From NCBI GenBank assembly GCA_937967345.1, contig CALBTN010000234.1:1-8380 (forward strand): 8,380 nucleotides of DNA, in the 5' to 3' direction. Below the pieces are notes generated by a model. It was given only the letters and a program-made list of their open reading frames with translations, was not told the origin of the DNA and did not search any database. Shown piece after piece: positions 1 to 5,465 of the stretch (positions are counted from its first letter, which is position 1; each line of letters starts with the position of its first letter). The stretch comes from an uncultured Rubrivivax sp. Its GTDB lineage: Bacteria > Pseudomonadota > Gammaproteobacteria > Burkholderiales > Burkholderiaceae_C. Made by a program: the position numbers and the translations under genes.

Positions 1-240
1 AAGCCTGCGGCCGACAGTCCCACCGACAGCGGCGCCGCACGCGTGGCCAACGGTGCCGTCGAAAGCATGGCCAACGGTGCCAAGGAAAGCGCTGTAGAAG
101 GTGCCGTCGCAGGCGCCGTAGAACGCGTCGCTGCAAGTGGCGTCAACCGCGCTGCCGAATCCGCCGCCGAACGTGCTGTCGAAGACGCTGCCGCAAGCCC
201 GGGCGACCCTGCGCCAGCCAACGCGCCGCCGCCGGCCTGA
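1..240 (+). CDS. C-terminal tail of an upstream protein, probably poly(A) polymerase PcnB (partial)
   Basis: The frame is open from the first base to a TGA at 238-240, so this is the last 79 residues of a protein that starts outside the window. The visible part holds no catalytic domain. It is a low-complexity tail rich in Ala, Glu, Val, Gly and Ser. From 40 to 195 it is built of 13 in-phase tetrapeptides of the type G/S/R-A-V/A-E (for example GAVE, SAVE, RAAE, SAAE), and it ends in a Pro/Ala-rich stretch. The assignment to PcnB rests only on gene order: in Burkholderiales pcnB normally lies directly before folK, and here folK starts two bases after this stop, which suggests one operon with translational coupling. 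PcnB proteins often carry poorly conserved basic C-terminal tails, but the usual arginine cluster is not visible here, so another protein is possible. Confidence 0.45.
   Translation, partial: KPAADSPTDSGAARVANGAVESMANGAKESAVEGAVAGAVERVAASGVNRAAESAAERAVEDAAASPGDPAPANAPPPA
40..195 (+). repeat. 13 degenerate 12-bp tandem repeats coding tetrapeptides
   Basis: Thirteen consecutive 12-base units lie in the reading frame of the upstream protein's tail. Most follow the scheme (G/S/R)-Ala-(Val/Ala)-(Glu/Asn/Ala). Two adjacent 24-base blocks, 43-66 and 67-90, match at 20 of 24 positions, which suggests fairly recent duplication. Units further downstream have diverged more at the DNA level but keep the amino-acid pattern, so the array looks selected or repaired at protein level. 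Confidence 0.75.
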
Positions 241-242
241 GC

Positions 243-734
243 ATGGGCGAAGCGGTGCGCGCCTTCGTCGGTGTGGGCGCCAACCTGGGCGACGCGCAGG
301 CCACGGTGGGCGCTGCGCTGCAGGCCTTGCAGCGGCTGCCGCAGTCGCGCTGGGGGGCCAGCTCCTCGCTGTACCGCAGCGCGCCGGTCGATGCGCCTGG
401 GCCGCAGTACATCAATGCGGCGGCCGAGTTGCACACCGAGCTGTCGGCGCGCGCACTGCTGGAATGCCTGCAGGCGATCGAGCAGCGCTTCGGACGCGTG
501 CGAGGCGCGCGCAACGCGCCGCGCACGCTGGACCTGGACCTGCTGCTGCACGGCGTGTCATGCAGTGACGATCCCGCGCTGACGCTGCCGCATCCGCGTG
601 CCCACCTGCGCGGCTTCGTGCTGCAGCCGCTGGCCGAGCTCGACCCGGGGCTGTCGCTGCCGGGCCTGGGCCCGGTCTCGCTGTGGCTGCAGCGTGCGGC
701 CGGCCAGCCGGTGCAGCGCATCGCCCGTGCCTAG
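243..734 (+). CDS. folK: 2-amino-4-hydroxy-6-hydroxymethyldihydropteridine diphosphokinase (HPPK)
   Basis: Cytosolic enzyme of folate synthesis that moves pyrophosphate from ATP to 6-hydroxymethyl-7,8-dihydropterin, just before dihydropteroate synthase. The 163-residue length fits the family (E. coli about 159). Visible motifs in order are the N-terminal VGVGANLGD (residues 9-17), YRSAPVDAPGPQYINAA (44-60) for pterin contacts, RFGRVR (82-87), and the HPPK signature APRTLDLDLLL (92-102). In the signature, Asp97 and Asp99 should bind the two magnesium ions. PHPRAHLRGFVLQPLAELDP (116-135) closes the domain. The ATG at 243 lies two bases after the upstream stop and has no clear Shine-Dalgarno sequence, so coupling to the upstream gene is likely. 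The protein looks complete, with no missing key residue. A promoter for the next gene lies shortly after the stop, so folK probably closes its own operon. Confidence 0.96.
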   Translation: MGEAVRAFVGVGANLGDAQATVGAALQALQRLPQSRWGASSSLYRSAPVDAPGPQYINAAAELHTELSARALLECLQAIEQRFGRVRGARNAPRTLDLDLLLHGVSCSDDPALTLPHPRAHLRGFVLQPLAELDPGLSLPGLGPVSLWLQRAAGQPVQRIARA

Positions 735-767
735 AGCGATCACCCAAGAGCGGCGGCGAGCGACACC

Positions 768-773
768 TACAAT
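768..773 (+). promoter_or_regulatory. Putative -10 box of the DUF47-pit operon
   Basis: TACAAT matches five of six positions of the sigma-70 -10 consensus. It sits in a CCTACAAT context in the 87-base gap between folK and the DUF47 gene. Transcription would start near 780, giving a leader of about 40 bases. I see no good -35 hexamer at 15-19 bases upstream, so the promoter may be weak or need an activator. Confidence 0.5.
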
Positions 774-788
774 CGCGCCGCCGCGAAG

Positions 789-804
789 GCGCAATTGATT
801 GCGC
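789..804 (+). repeat. Perfect inverted repeat in the leader of the DUF47-pit operon
   Basis: The 7-base arms GCGCAAT and ATTGCGC are separated by TG. The repeat lies just after the expected transcription start and 17 bases before the ATG at 822. It could be an operator for a dimeric repressor or a small mRNA hairpin next to the ribosome site. There is no T-run after it, so it is not a terminator. The dyad is seen directly; any function is inference. Confidence 0.55.
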
Positions 805-821
805 GGGCGGGGGGTAAGCAC

Positions 822-1469
822 ATGTTCTTCGGCAAACTGCTGCCGCGCGAGGGCAACTTCTTCGAGCTGTTCGACCAGCACGCCGCCTTTATCACGCAGG
901 CGGCTGCGGCCTTCATGCAGCTGGTGCAGCACTACGACGACGCGCCGTCGCGCGAGCGCTATGCGGCCGAGGTCGACACTGCCGAGCGCGCGGCCGACCG
1001 CGTCACGGCCGAAGTCAACCGGCTGCTGCACACCACCTTCATCACGCCGATCGCGCGCGAGCAGATCCACGCACTGATCAACGGCATGGACGACATCGCC
1101 GACTTGCTGCAGGACGCCACCGAGACGCTGGCGCTGTACGACGTGCGCCACGTCACCGACGACGTGCGGCGCCTGGGCGAGATCAGCGTCAGATGCTGTG
1201 AATGCGTGCAGCAAGCGGTGAGCCTGCTGCCCAAGCTCAGCCGCGCCGACGCGGTTGCCGAAGCGATCAAGACCTGCGAGGAGATCGACAAGCTCGAATC
1301 CGACGCCGACCGGGTGCTGCGCTCGGCCATGTCGAGGCTGTTCCGCGAGGAAACCGACGTGCGCGAGCTGATCAAGCTGCGCGCGATCTACGAACACCTG
1401 GAGTCGATCTCCGATCGCTGCGAGGACGTGGCCAACATGATCGAAGGCGTGGTGCTGGAAAACTCCTGA
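822..1469 (+). CDS. DUF47 family (PhoU-like) putative phosphate transport regulator
   Basis: A 215-residue, mostly helical cytosolic protein of the DUF47/TIGR00153 family, related to PhoU. Family members usually sit beside PiT transporters and are thought to modulate phosphate or metal uptake. The typical N-terminus MFFGKLLPREGNFFELFDQH (residues 1-20) is present. Acidic motifs follow, such as GMDDIADLLQDATE (88-101), EEIDKLESDADRV (153-165) and the family hallmark EHLESISDRCEDVANMIE (191-208); PhoU-like proteins use acidic clusters of this kind to bind metals. I chose the ATG at 822 over the in-frame TTG at 795 because homologues begin MFFGKL and because the TTG lies inside the inverted repeat. 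The purine-rich GGGGGGTAAG before 822 is the only, rather poor, ribosome site. The pit gene follows after 15 bases, so the two are very likely cotranscribed. The exact biochemical role of the family is not settled. Confidence 0.92.
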   Translation: MFFGKLLPREGNFFELFDQHAAFITQAAAAFMQLVQHYDDAPSRERYAAEVDTAERAADRVTAEVNRLLHTTFITPIAREQIHALINGMDDIADLLQDATETLALYDVRHVTDDVRRLGEISVRCCECVQQAVSLLPKLSRADAVAEAIKTCEEIDKLESDADRVLRSAMSRLFREETDVRELIKLRAIYEHLESISDRCEDVANMIEGVVLENS

Positions 1470-1484
1470 CCCGCGCACGCTGTC

Positions 1485-2495
1485 ATGCAAAGCCTGCAGA
1501 TCGGCTTCTGGGTCATCGCCATGCTGGTGGCGCTGGCGCTGGTGTTCGACTTCATGAACGGCTTCCACGATGCGGCCAACTCGATCGCGACCGTGGTGTC
1601 CACCGGCGTGCTGCGGCCGCAGACCGCGGTGGCCTTTGCCGCGTTCTTCAACGTCGCGGCGATCTTCGTGTTTCACCTGAACGTCGCCGCCACCGTCGGC
1701 AAGGGCATCGTCGATCCGGGCGTGGTCGACCAGTACGTGGTGTTCGGCGCGCTGATCGGCGCGATCACCTGGAACCTGTTGACCTGGTGGTATGGCATCC
1801 CGTCGAGCTCGTCGCACGCGCTGATCGGGGGCATCGTCGGCGCCACCGTCGCCAAGGCCGGCACCGGCAACCTGGTATGGGCGGGCGTGCTGAAGACGGT
1901 GGCCTTCATCGTCGTGTCGCCGGTGCTGGGGTTCTTGTTGGCCGCGCTGATGATGGTGGCGGTGTCGTGGATCTGCCGGCGCGGTTCGCCGCTGCGCATC
2001 GACAACTGGTTCCGGCGGCTGCAGTTGGTCTCGGCCGGACTGTATTCGCTGGGGCACGGCGGCAACGATGCGCAAAAGACGATCGGCATCATCTGGATGC
2101 TGCTGATCGCGTCGGGCGCGGCGTCGGCCACCGACTCGATGCCGCCGGCCTGGGTGATCTGGTCGTGCTATCTCGCGATCGGCGCGGGCACGCTGTTCGG
2201 CGGCTGGCGCATCGTCAAGACCATGGGGCAGCGCATCACCAAGCTCAAGCCGGTGGGCGGCTTCTGTGCCGAGACCGGCGGCGCGATGACGCTGTTCCTG
2301 GCCACCGCCTTGGGCATCCCGGTGTCGACCACGCACACCATCACCGGCGCCATCGTCGGCGTCGGCGCGGTGCGCAACGCATCCAAGGTGCGCTGGGGCG
2401 TGGCCGGCAACATCGTCTGGGCCTGGGTGCTGACGATTCCGGCCAGCGCGCTGGTCGCCGCACTCGCGTACGCGGTCGGCCGCTGGTTGTTCTAG
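1485..2495 (+). CDS. pit: Inorganic phosphate transporter, PiT family
   Basis: Inner-membrane low-affinity phosphate (or metal-phosphate) symporter of the PiT family (PHO4 domain), 336 residues, typical of the short bacterial type. The protein is strongly hydrophobic, with about eight to ten membrane segments. The two inverted family repeats are visible: FDFMNGFHDAANSIAT (21-36) in the first half and LGHGGNDAQKTIGI (189-202) in the second. Each is followed by a serine-rich loop, GIPSSSSHAL (104-113) and GIPVSTTHTITGA (277-289); the paired Asp/Asn and Ser/Thr/His residues are those expected in the transport core. It lies 15 bases after the DUF47 gene with no clear Shine-Dalgarno sequence before its ATG, so coupled translation is likely. 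Its TAG stop overlaps the stop of the convergent minus-strand gene. The substrate, phosphate rather than another anion, is inferred from family and neighbour. Confidence 0.95.
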   Translation: MQSLQIGFWVIAMLVALALVFDFMNGFHDAANSIATVVSTGVLRPQTAVAFAAFFNVAAIFVFHLNVAATVGKGIVDPGVVDQYVVFGALIGAITWNLLTWWYGIPSSSSHALIGGIVGATVAKAGTGNLVWAGVLKTVAFIVVSPVLGFLLAALMMVAVSWICRRGSPLRIDNWFRRLQLVSAGLYSLGHGGNDAQKTIGIIWMLLIASGAASATDSMPPAWVIWSCYLAIGAGTLFGGWRIVKTMGQRITKLKPVGGFCAETGGAMTLFLATALGIPVSTTHTITGAIVGVGAVRNASKVRWGVAGNIVWAWVLTIPASALVAALAYAVGRWLF

Positions 2496-2932
2496 CGCTG
2501 CGCGCTCGAGCGCTGCAGTTGCCACTCGAAGAAGCGCTGGCCGCCAAAAGCGGCTGTGGCCATCAGCACGCTGGCGCCCAGCAGCAAGGCGACGATGGCG
2601 CCCAGCACCGGCAGCCATCCTGTGGCCTGCACCGGCCGGCCCGGGTTGTGGCGTGCGCTCCAGCGCTCGTCGGGCGTCAACGCATAAACGATCGCCGACA
2701 GCATCGCCGCGGCCAGGCTCAGGCCGAGCAGCGGAATCAACAGCGCGGCGGCCGCGTCATCCTGACCGAACGCGCGCATGCGCTGCACCCCGGCCAGGCC
2801 CAGCAGCGACGGCAGCGGATAGGCCCAGCCGATGCGGTCGCGCCAGCCGTAGAGGTAAAAGCGGTGCAGCCCAAGCGCACCACCGACGATGGCGATCCAG
2901 GTCGCCGCGGCCTTGGAGCGCGGGCCTTTCAC
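2492..2932 (-). CDS. TM2-domain-like small membrane protein of unknown function
   Basis: A 146-residue predicted membrane protein. After a short basic start (MKGPRSK) it shows the TM2-domain pattern: a helix ATWIAIVGGALG (10-21), then the characteristic GLHRFYLYG (21-29) and a second hydrophobic stretch (34-50). Two longer hydrophobic regions follow, about 60-84 and 106-129. TM2 domains are widespread but have no common known function. The start is a GTG at 2930-2932 with no convincing ribosome site. The frame stays open upstream to a stop at 3161-3163 but offers no ATG, GTG or TTG there, so this is the best start. The gene is convergent with pit, and both stops share the bases CTAG. No promoter was recognised upstream. 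Confidence 0.72.
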   Translation of the reverse strand: MKGPRSKAAATWIAIVGGALGLHRFYLYGWRDRIGWAYPLPSLLGLAGVQRMRAFGQDDAAAALLIPLLGLSLAAAMLSAIVYALTPDERWSARHNPGRPVQATGWLPVLGAIVALLLGASVLMATAAFGGQRFFEWQLQRSSAQR

Positions 2933-3139
2933 GCTGCGCGGCCCGATCGCGTGTCGCCGCGAGGTTGGCGCGGCGCCGCCGCGCCGCTGCGGTGCGCACC
3001 ACCGGCTGCAGGGCCTGCGGCAGTCGCGGCGCGGGATCCACGGCGCAGCGATCGCTGACCGTGCAGCGTCAGCAAACGTGGGCCGCGCGGGCTCGGCCGC
3101 AGCGAGTAGGGTGTCGTGCGCACGGAAGAACAGACCAGT

Positions 3140-3167
3140 TTGGAACTCGGGGTCGCGAGTTTATAAT
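3140..3167 (+). promoter_or_regulatory. Sigma-70 promoter of the rpsP operon
   Basis: TTGGAA at 3140-3145 (four of six matches to TTGACA) is followed after 16 bases by a perfect TATAAT at 3162-3167. Transcription should start near 3174, leaving a leader of about 125 bases before the rpsP ATG at 3299. This is the best promoter in the window, as expected for a ribosomal protein operon. Confidence 0.75.
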
Positions 3168-3282
3168 GCGCGGTTCTCGCGCCGGCGGTGCTTTAATGTG
3201 CGCAGGTGGCGCGGCCGGTGGTGTCTTGCGCAGCCTGCGTTCGGCGCGGCTTGCAACACCCACTGAACTCACTGAAAACCCC

Positions 3283-3289
3283 GGAAGGA
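3283..3289 (+). promoter_or_regulatory. Ribosome binding site of rpsP
   Basis: GGAAGGA lies nine bases before the ATG at 3299. It decides the start against an in-frame upstream ATG at 3206 that would add 31 residues foreign to bS16. Confidence 0.85.
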
Positions 3290-3298
3290 CAGTCCACC

Positions 3299-3550
3299 AT
3301 GGTCGTCATTCGACTCGCTCGCGGTGGCGCCAAGAAGCGCCCGTTCTACAACATCGTCGTTGCCGACGCGCGCGAGCGCCGTGACGGGCGCTTCATCGAG
3401 CGCGTGGGCTTCTACAACCCGATGGCCTCGGGTGCCGAGCAGCCGCTGCGCGTGGCACTGGATCGCGTCAACTACTGGTCTGGCATTGGCGCGCGCTTGT
3501 CGCCGACCGTGGTTCGCCTGGTCGACCAGGCCAAGTCGGCCGCCGCCTGA
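3299..3550 (+). CDS. rpsP: 30S ribosomal protein bS16
   Basis: Small-subunit ribosomal protein bS16, 83 residues (E. coli 82), which binds 16S rRNA early in 30S assembly. The sequence opens with the bS16 signature VVIRLARGGA (2-11) and continues KKRPFYNIVVAD (12-23), then RDGRFIERVGFYNP (28-41) and the C-terminal GARLSPTVVRL (64-74). The start is fixed by a strong Shine-Dalgarno sequence and by homologue length. It is the first gene of the conserved rpsP-rimM-trmD-rplS operon and is read from the promoter at 3140-3167. The next gene begins 14 bases after its stop. Confidence 0.98.
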   Translation: MVVIRLARGGAKKRPFYNIVVADARERRDGRFIERVGFYNPMASGAEQPLRVALDRVNYWSGIGARLSPTVVRLVDQAKSAAA

Positions 3551-3564
3551 GGCTGCGCGCGGCG

Positions 3565-4146
3565 GTGACCACGCCGGACGCCGCGGGGCCCGACGCTCAG
3601 TTTCCGGATGACGCGGTCGAAGTCGGCCGCGTCATCGACGCCTGGGGTATCAAGGGCTGGATTCGCGTTCAGCCGTACGCGAAGGATCCGCAGGCGCTGT
3701 TCTCGTCTCGCCGCTGGTTCCTGCGGCCGGCTGAAGCGGCGTCGGGCCGTACCGCGCCAGGCGGCGCGCTACCGCTGCCGCCGCTGCTGCGCATCCGCGA
3801 AGCGCGCGAGCACGGCGATGTCGTGGTCGCGTCGGTGCGCGAGATCGACGACCGCGACGCCGCCGAAGCGCTGCGCGGCGCACGCATCTTCATCGCGCGC
3901 AGCAGTTTCCCTACGCCCGATGCCGGCGAGTTCTACTGGGTCGACCTGATTGGCCTGGAGGTGTTCAACCGCGACGGCGAGCGCCTCGGCGTGGTGTCCG
4001 CGCTGCTGGACAACGGCGCGCAAAGCGTGCTGCAGATCGATGATGGCGATGCCTCGCCACGGCTGATTCCGTTCGTCGCCGCCTACGTCGACCAAGTCGA
4101 CCTGCCAGGCCGGCGCATCACCGTCGATTGGGGCCTGGACTACTGA
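3565..4146 (+). CDS. rimM: 16S rRNA processing / 30S maturation factor RimM
   Basis: Assembly factor that helps mature the 3' (head) domain of the 30S subunit and binds protein uS19. It has 193 residues (E. coli 182). The N-terminal RimM domain shows VEVGRVIDAWGIKGWIRV (18-35). The C-terminal PRC-barrel begins at EFYWVDLIGLEV (122-133) and ends with RLIPFVAAYVDQVDL (166-180) and ITVDWGLDY (185-193). Against E. coli there are extra Ala/Gly/Pro-rich residues at about 56-73 between the two N-domain strands, probably a surface loop. The start is taken as the GTG at 3565; no ATG is in frame before the conserved part, and the ribosome site is weak. It lies between rpsP and trmD, spaced 14 and 7 bases, so translation is probably partly coupled. 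Confidence 0.96.
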   Translation: MTTPDAAGPDAQFPDDAVEVGRVIDAWGIKGWIRVQPYAKDPQALFSSRRWFLRPAEAASGRTAPGGALPLPPLLRIREAREHGDVVVASVREIDDRDAAEALRGARIFIARSSFPTPDAGEFYWVDLIGLEVFNRDGERLGVVSALLDNGAQSVLQIDDGDASPRLIPFVAAYVDQVDLPGRRITVDWGLDY

Positions 4147-4153
4147 AGCGGCG

Positions 4154-4918
4154 ATGCGCTTCGATGTCATCACGCTGTTTCCCGAGCTCTTCGGGCCGCA
4201 CCTGACGCACGGCATCACGCGGCGCGCCTTTGCCGGCGGCGCGGTGCAACTGCAGTTGTGGCCGCTGCGCGATTACGCCGATGACGCCTACCGCCGTGTC
4301 GACGACCGCCCGTACGGCGGTGGGCCGGGCATGGTGTTGCTGGCCGAGCCGCTGCAGCGCGCGCTGGGTGCGGTGCGCGCGCAGCGCGTGCAGGCTGGCT
4401 CGGATGCCGATGTGCCGGTGCTGCACTTCAGCCCGGCAGGCCGCTGCCTCGACCAGGCGCTGGTCAGCGAGTTCGCCACCGGCCCCGGTGCGGTGCTGGT
4501 GTGCGGCCGCTACGAAGGCGTGGACCAGCGCTTCATCGACGCGCATGTCACGCACGAGATCAGTCTGGGCGACTTCGTGCTGTCCGGGGGCGAACTGGCC
4601 GCGCTGGCGCTGCTGGATGCGGTGGCGCGGCTTGCGCCGGGTGTGCTGAGCGAGCCTTCACACCAGCAGGACAGTTTCTCCGACGGCCTGCTCGAAGGGC
4701 CGCAGTACAGCCGTCCCGAAGTCTGGGTTGGACCTGCGGGTGCGGTGCCCGTGCCGCCGGTGTTGTTGTCCGGCCATCATGGCGAACTGGCGCGCTGGCG
4801 GCGTGAGCGCGCACTGGAGTTGACCGCGCGCCGCCGGCCTGACCTGATCGCGGCGGCACGCGCGGCCGGGCGGTTGGGCGCAGCCGATGAGCGCTTCTTG
4901 GCGTCGCTCGACATATAA
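4154..4918 (+). CDS. trmD: tRNA (guanine-37-N1)-methyltransferase TrmD
   Basis: SPOUT-class enzyme that methylates N1 of G37 next to the anticodon using S-adenosylmethionine, preventing +1 frameshifts. It has 254 residues (E. coli 255). Visible features are the N-terminal FDVITLFPELF (3-13), DDRPYGGGPGM (50-60), and the trefoil-knot cofactor loops VLVCGRYEGVDQRF (114-127) and EISLGDFVLSGGELAA (135-150). Arg159 and Asp173 (in DSFSDGLLEGPQYSRPEVW) align with the catalytic Arg154/Asp169 of known enzymes. PPVLLSGHHGELARWRRE (201-218) starts the C-terminal tRNA-binding part. The ATG at 4154 lies seven bases after the rimM stop with only a weak ribosome site, which fits the low expression of rimM and trmD compared with the ribosomal genes known in E. 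coli. The stop codon lies inside a TATAAT box. Confidence 0.98.
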   Translation: MRFDVITLFPELFGPHLTHGITRRAFAGGAVQLQLWPLRDYADDAYRRVDDRPYGGGPGMVLLAEPLQRALGAVRAQRVQAGSDADVPVLHFSPAGRCLDQALVSEFATGPGAVLVCGRYEGVDQRFIDAHVTHEISLGDFVLSGGELAALALLDAVARLAPGVLSEPSHQQDSFSDGLLEGPQYSRPEVWVGPAGAVPVPPVLLSGHHGELARWRRERALELTARRRPDLIAAARAAGRLGAADERFLASLDI

Positions 4919-4919
4919 T
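4914..4919 (+). promoter_or_regulatory. Possible internal promoter (-10 box) for rplS
   Basis: A perfect TATAAT overlaps the TAA stop of trmD and starts a short A/T-rich island (4913-4930) in GC-rich sequence. Transcription from it would start near 4926 and give rplS a leader of about 105 bases. No good -35 hexamer is found at 15-19 bases spacing and there is no TG extension, so the call rests on the -10 alone. A separate promoter would help rplS reach ribosomal-protein levels. Confidence 0.5.
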
Positions 4920-5021
4920 CAAAGGCTTTTCGATCCTCTGCCGGGACACAGGCGCAGCGATGGCCATTCATCGTGGTAGCGCTCGCATTCCACTCCAACA
5001 GCGCGCCGGCACGATCGCTTC

Positions 5022-5029
5022 GAAGGAAG
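5022..5029 (+). promoter_or_regulatory. Ribosome binding site of rplS
   Basis: GAAGGAAG, with the core AAGGA five bases before the ATG at 5033. It selects this start over an in-frame GTG at 4973, which would add 20 residues not found in bL19. Confidence 0.85.
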
Positions 5030-5032
5030 TCG

Positions 5033-5386
5033 ATGGACCTGATCCAAACCCTCGAGCGCGAGGAAATCGCGCGCCTGAACAAGACGATCCCCGAGTTCGC
5101 GCCCGGCGACACGGTCGTCGTCAGCGTCAACGTGGTCGAAGGTACGCGCAAGCGCGTGCAGGCCTTCGAAGGCGTCGTCATCGCCAAGCGCAACCGCAGC
5201 CTGAACTCGAGCTTCATCGTGCGCAAGATCTCCAACGGCGAAGGCGTGGAGCGCACGTTCCAGTTGTACAGCCCGCTGATTGCCGGCATCGAGGTCAAGC
5301 GCCGCGGCGACGTGCGCCGCGCCAAGCTGTACTACCTGCGCCAACGCAGCGGCAAGTCGGCGCGCATCAAGGAAAAGCTCGGCTGA
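5033..5386 (+). CDS. rplS: 50S ribosomal protein bL19
   Basis: Large-subunit protein bL19, located at the interface with the 30S subunit. It has 117 residues (E. coli 115). Conserved blocks are FAPGDTVVVSVNVVEGTRKR (22-41), QAFEGVVIAKRNRSLNSSF (43-61), VRKISNGEGVERTFQLYSP (63-81) and the basic C-terminal VKRRGDVRRAKLYYLRQRSG (88-107), all close to the E. coli protein. The gene is last in the rpsP-rimM-trmD-rplS set but is separated from trmD by 114 bases, far more than the other members. With its own strong ribosome site and the TATAAT at the trmD end, this suggests independent or boosted expression. The leader holds a small hairpin at 4958-4973 (CGATG/CATCG). Confidence 0.98.
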   Translation: MDLIQTLEREEIARLNKTIPEFAPGDTVVVSVNVVEGTRKRVQAFEGVVIAKRNRSLNSSFIVRKISNGEGVERTFQLYSPLIAGIEVKRRGDVRRAKLYYLRQRSGKSARIKEKLG

Positions 5387-5465
5387 GCGACCATCGGCCG
5401 GCGCAGCCGCGCGCCGTGCGAAACACGCGCTGACGAGCGCCGGATGCTTCCGTCCTGAGATCCAA

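Larger units (their letters stand above)
2933..3298. other. Gene-free divergent region between the TM2-like gene and rpsP
   Basis: A 366-base stretch in which I recognise no gene. The half next to the TM2-like gene (2933-3120) is very GC-rich and holds an inverted repeat at 2967-2985 (8-base arms, GGCGCGGC and GCCGCGCC, 3-base loop). The other half becomes more A/T-rich around 3122-3170, where the rpsP promoter lies, and then forms the rpsP leader. A possible leader hairpin GCC(U)GCG-UUCGG-CGCGGC lies at 3234-3250. Short frames crossing the region show no family motif. Confidence 0.6.

Noticed and set aside
1480..1486. CTGTCAT before and at the pit start codon, resembling half of a PHO box
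   Set aside because: Only one half-site is present, with no second repeat at 11 bases, and it overlaps the start codon between cotranscribed genes.
558..2618. A very long minus-strand open frame (over 680 codons) opposite folK, the DUF47 gene and pit
   Set aside because: Its composition (His, Gln, Asp, Arg-rich, no motif) is what the complement of GC-rich coding DNA gives, and it covers three firmly identified plus-strand genes.
1202..3058. A long plus-strand open frame through pit and the TM2-like region
   Set aside because: It is out of frame with DUF47 and pit, is Arg/Ala-rich with no recognisable domain, and is a by-product of the GC bias.
3166..3384. A short frame starting at the ATG overlapping the rpsP -10 box, as a leader peptide
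   Set aside because: It starts before the expected transcription start, lacks a ribosome site and runs deep into rpsP in another frame.
4960..5433. A frame starting in the rplS leader and overlapping rplS
   Set aside because: It is out of frame with rplS, has no ribosome site and its sequence is a low-information Arg/Gln-rich shadow.
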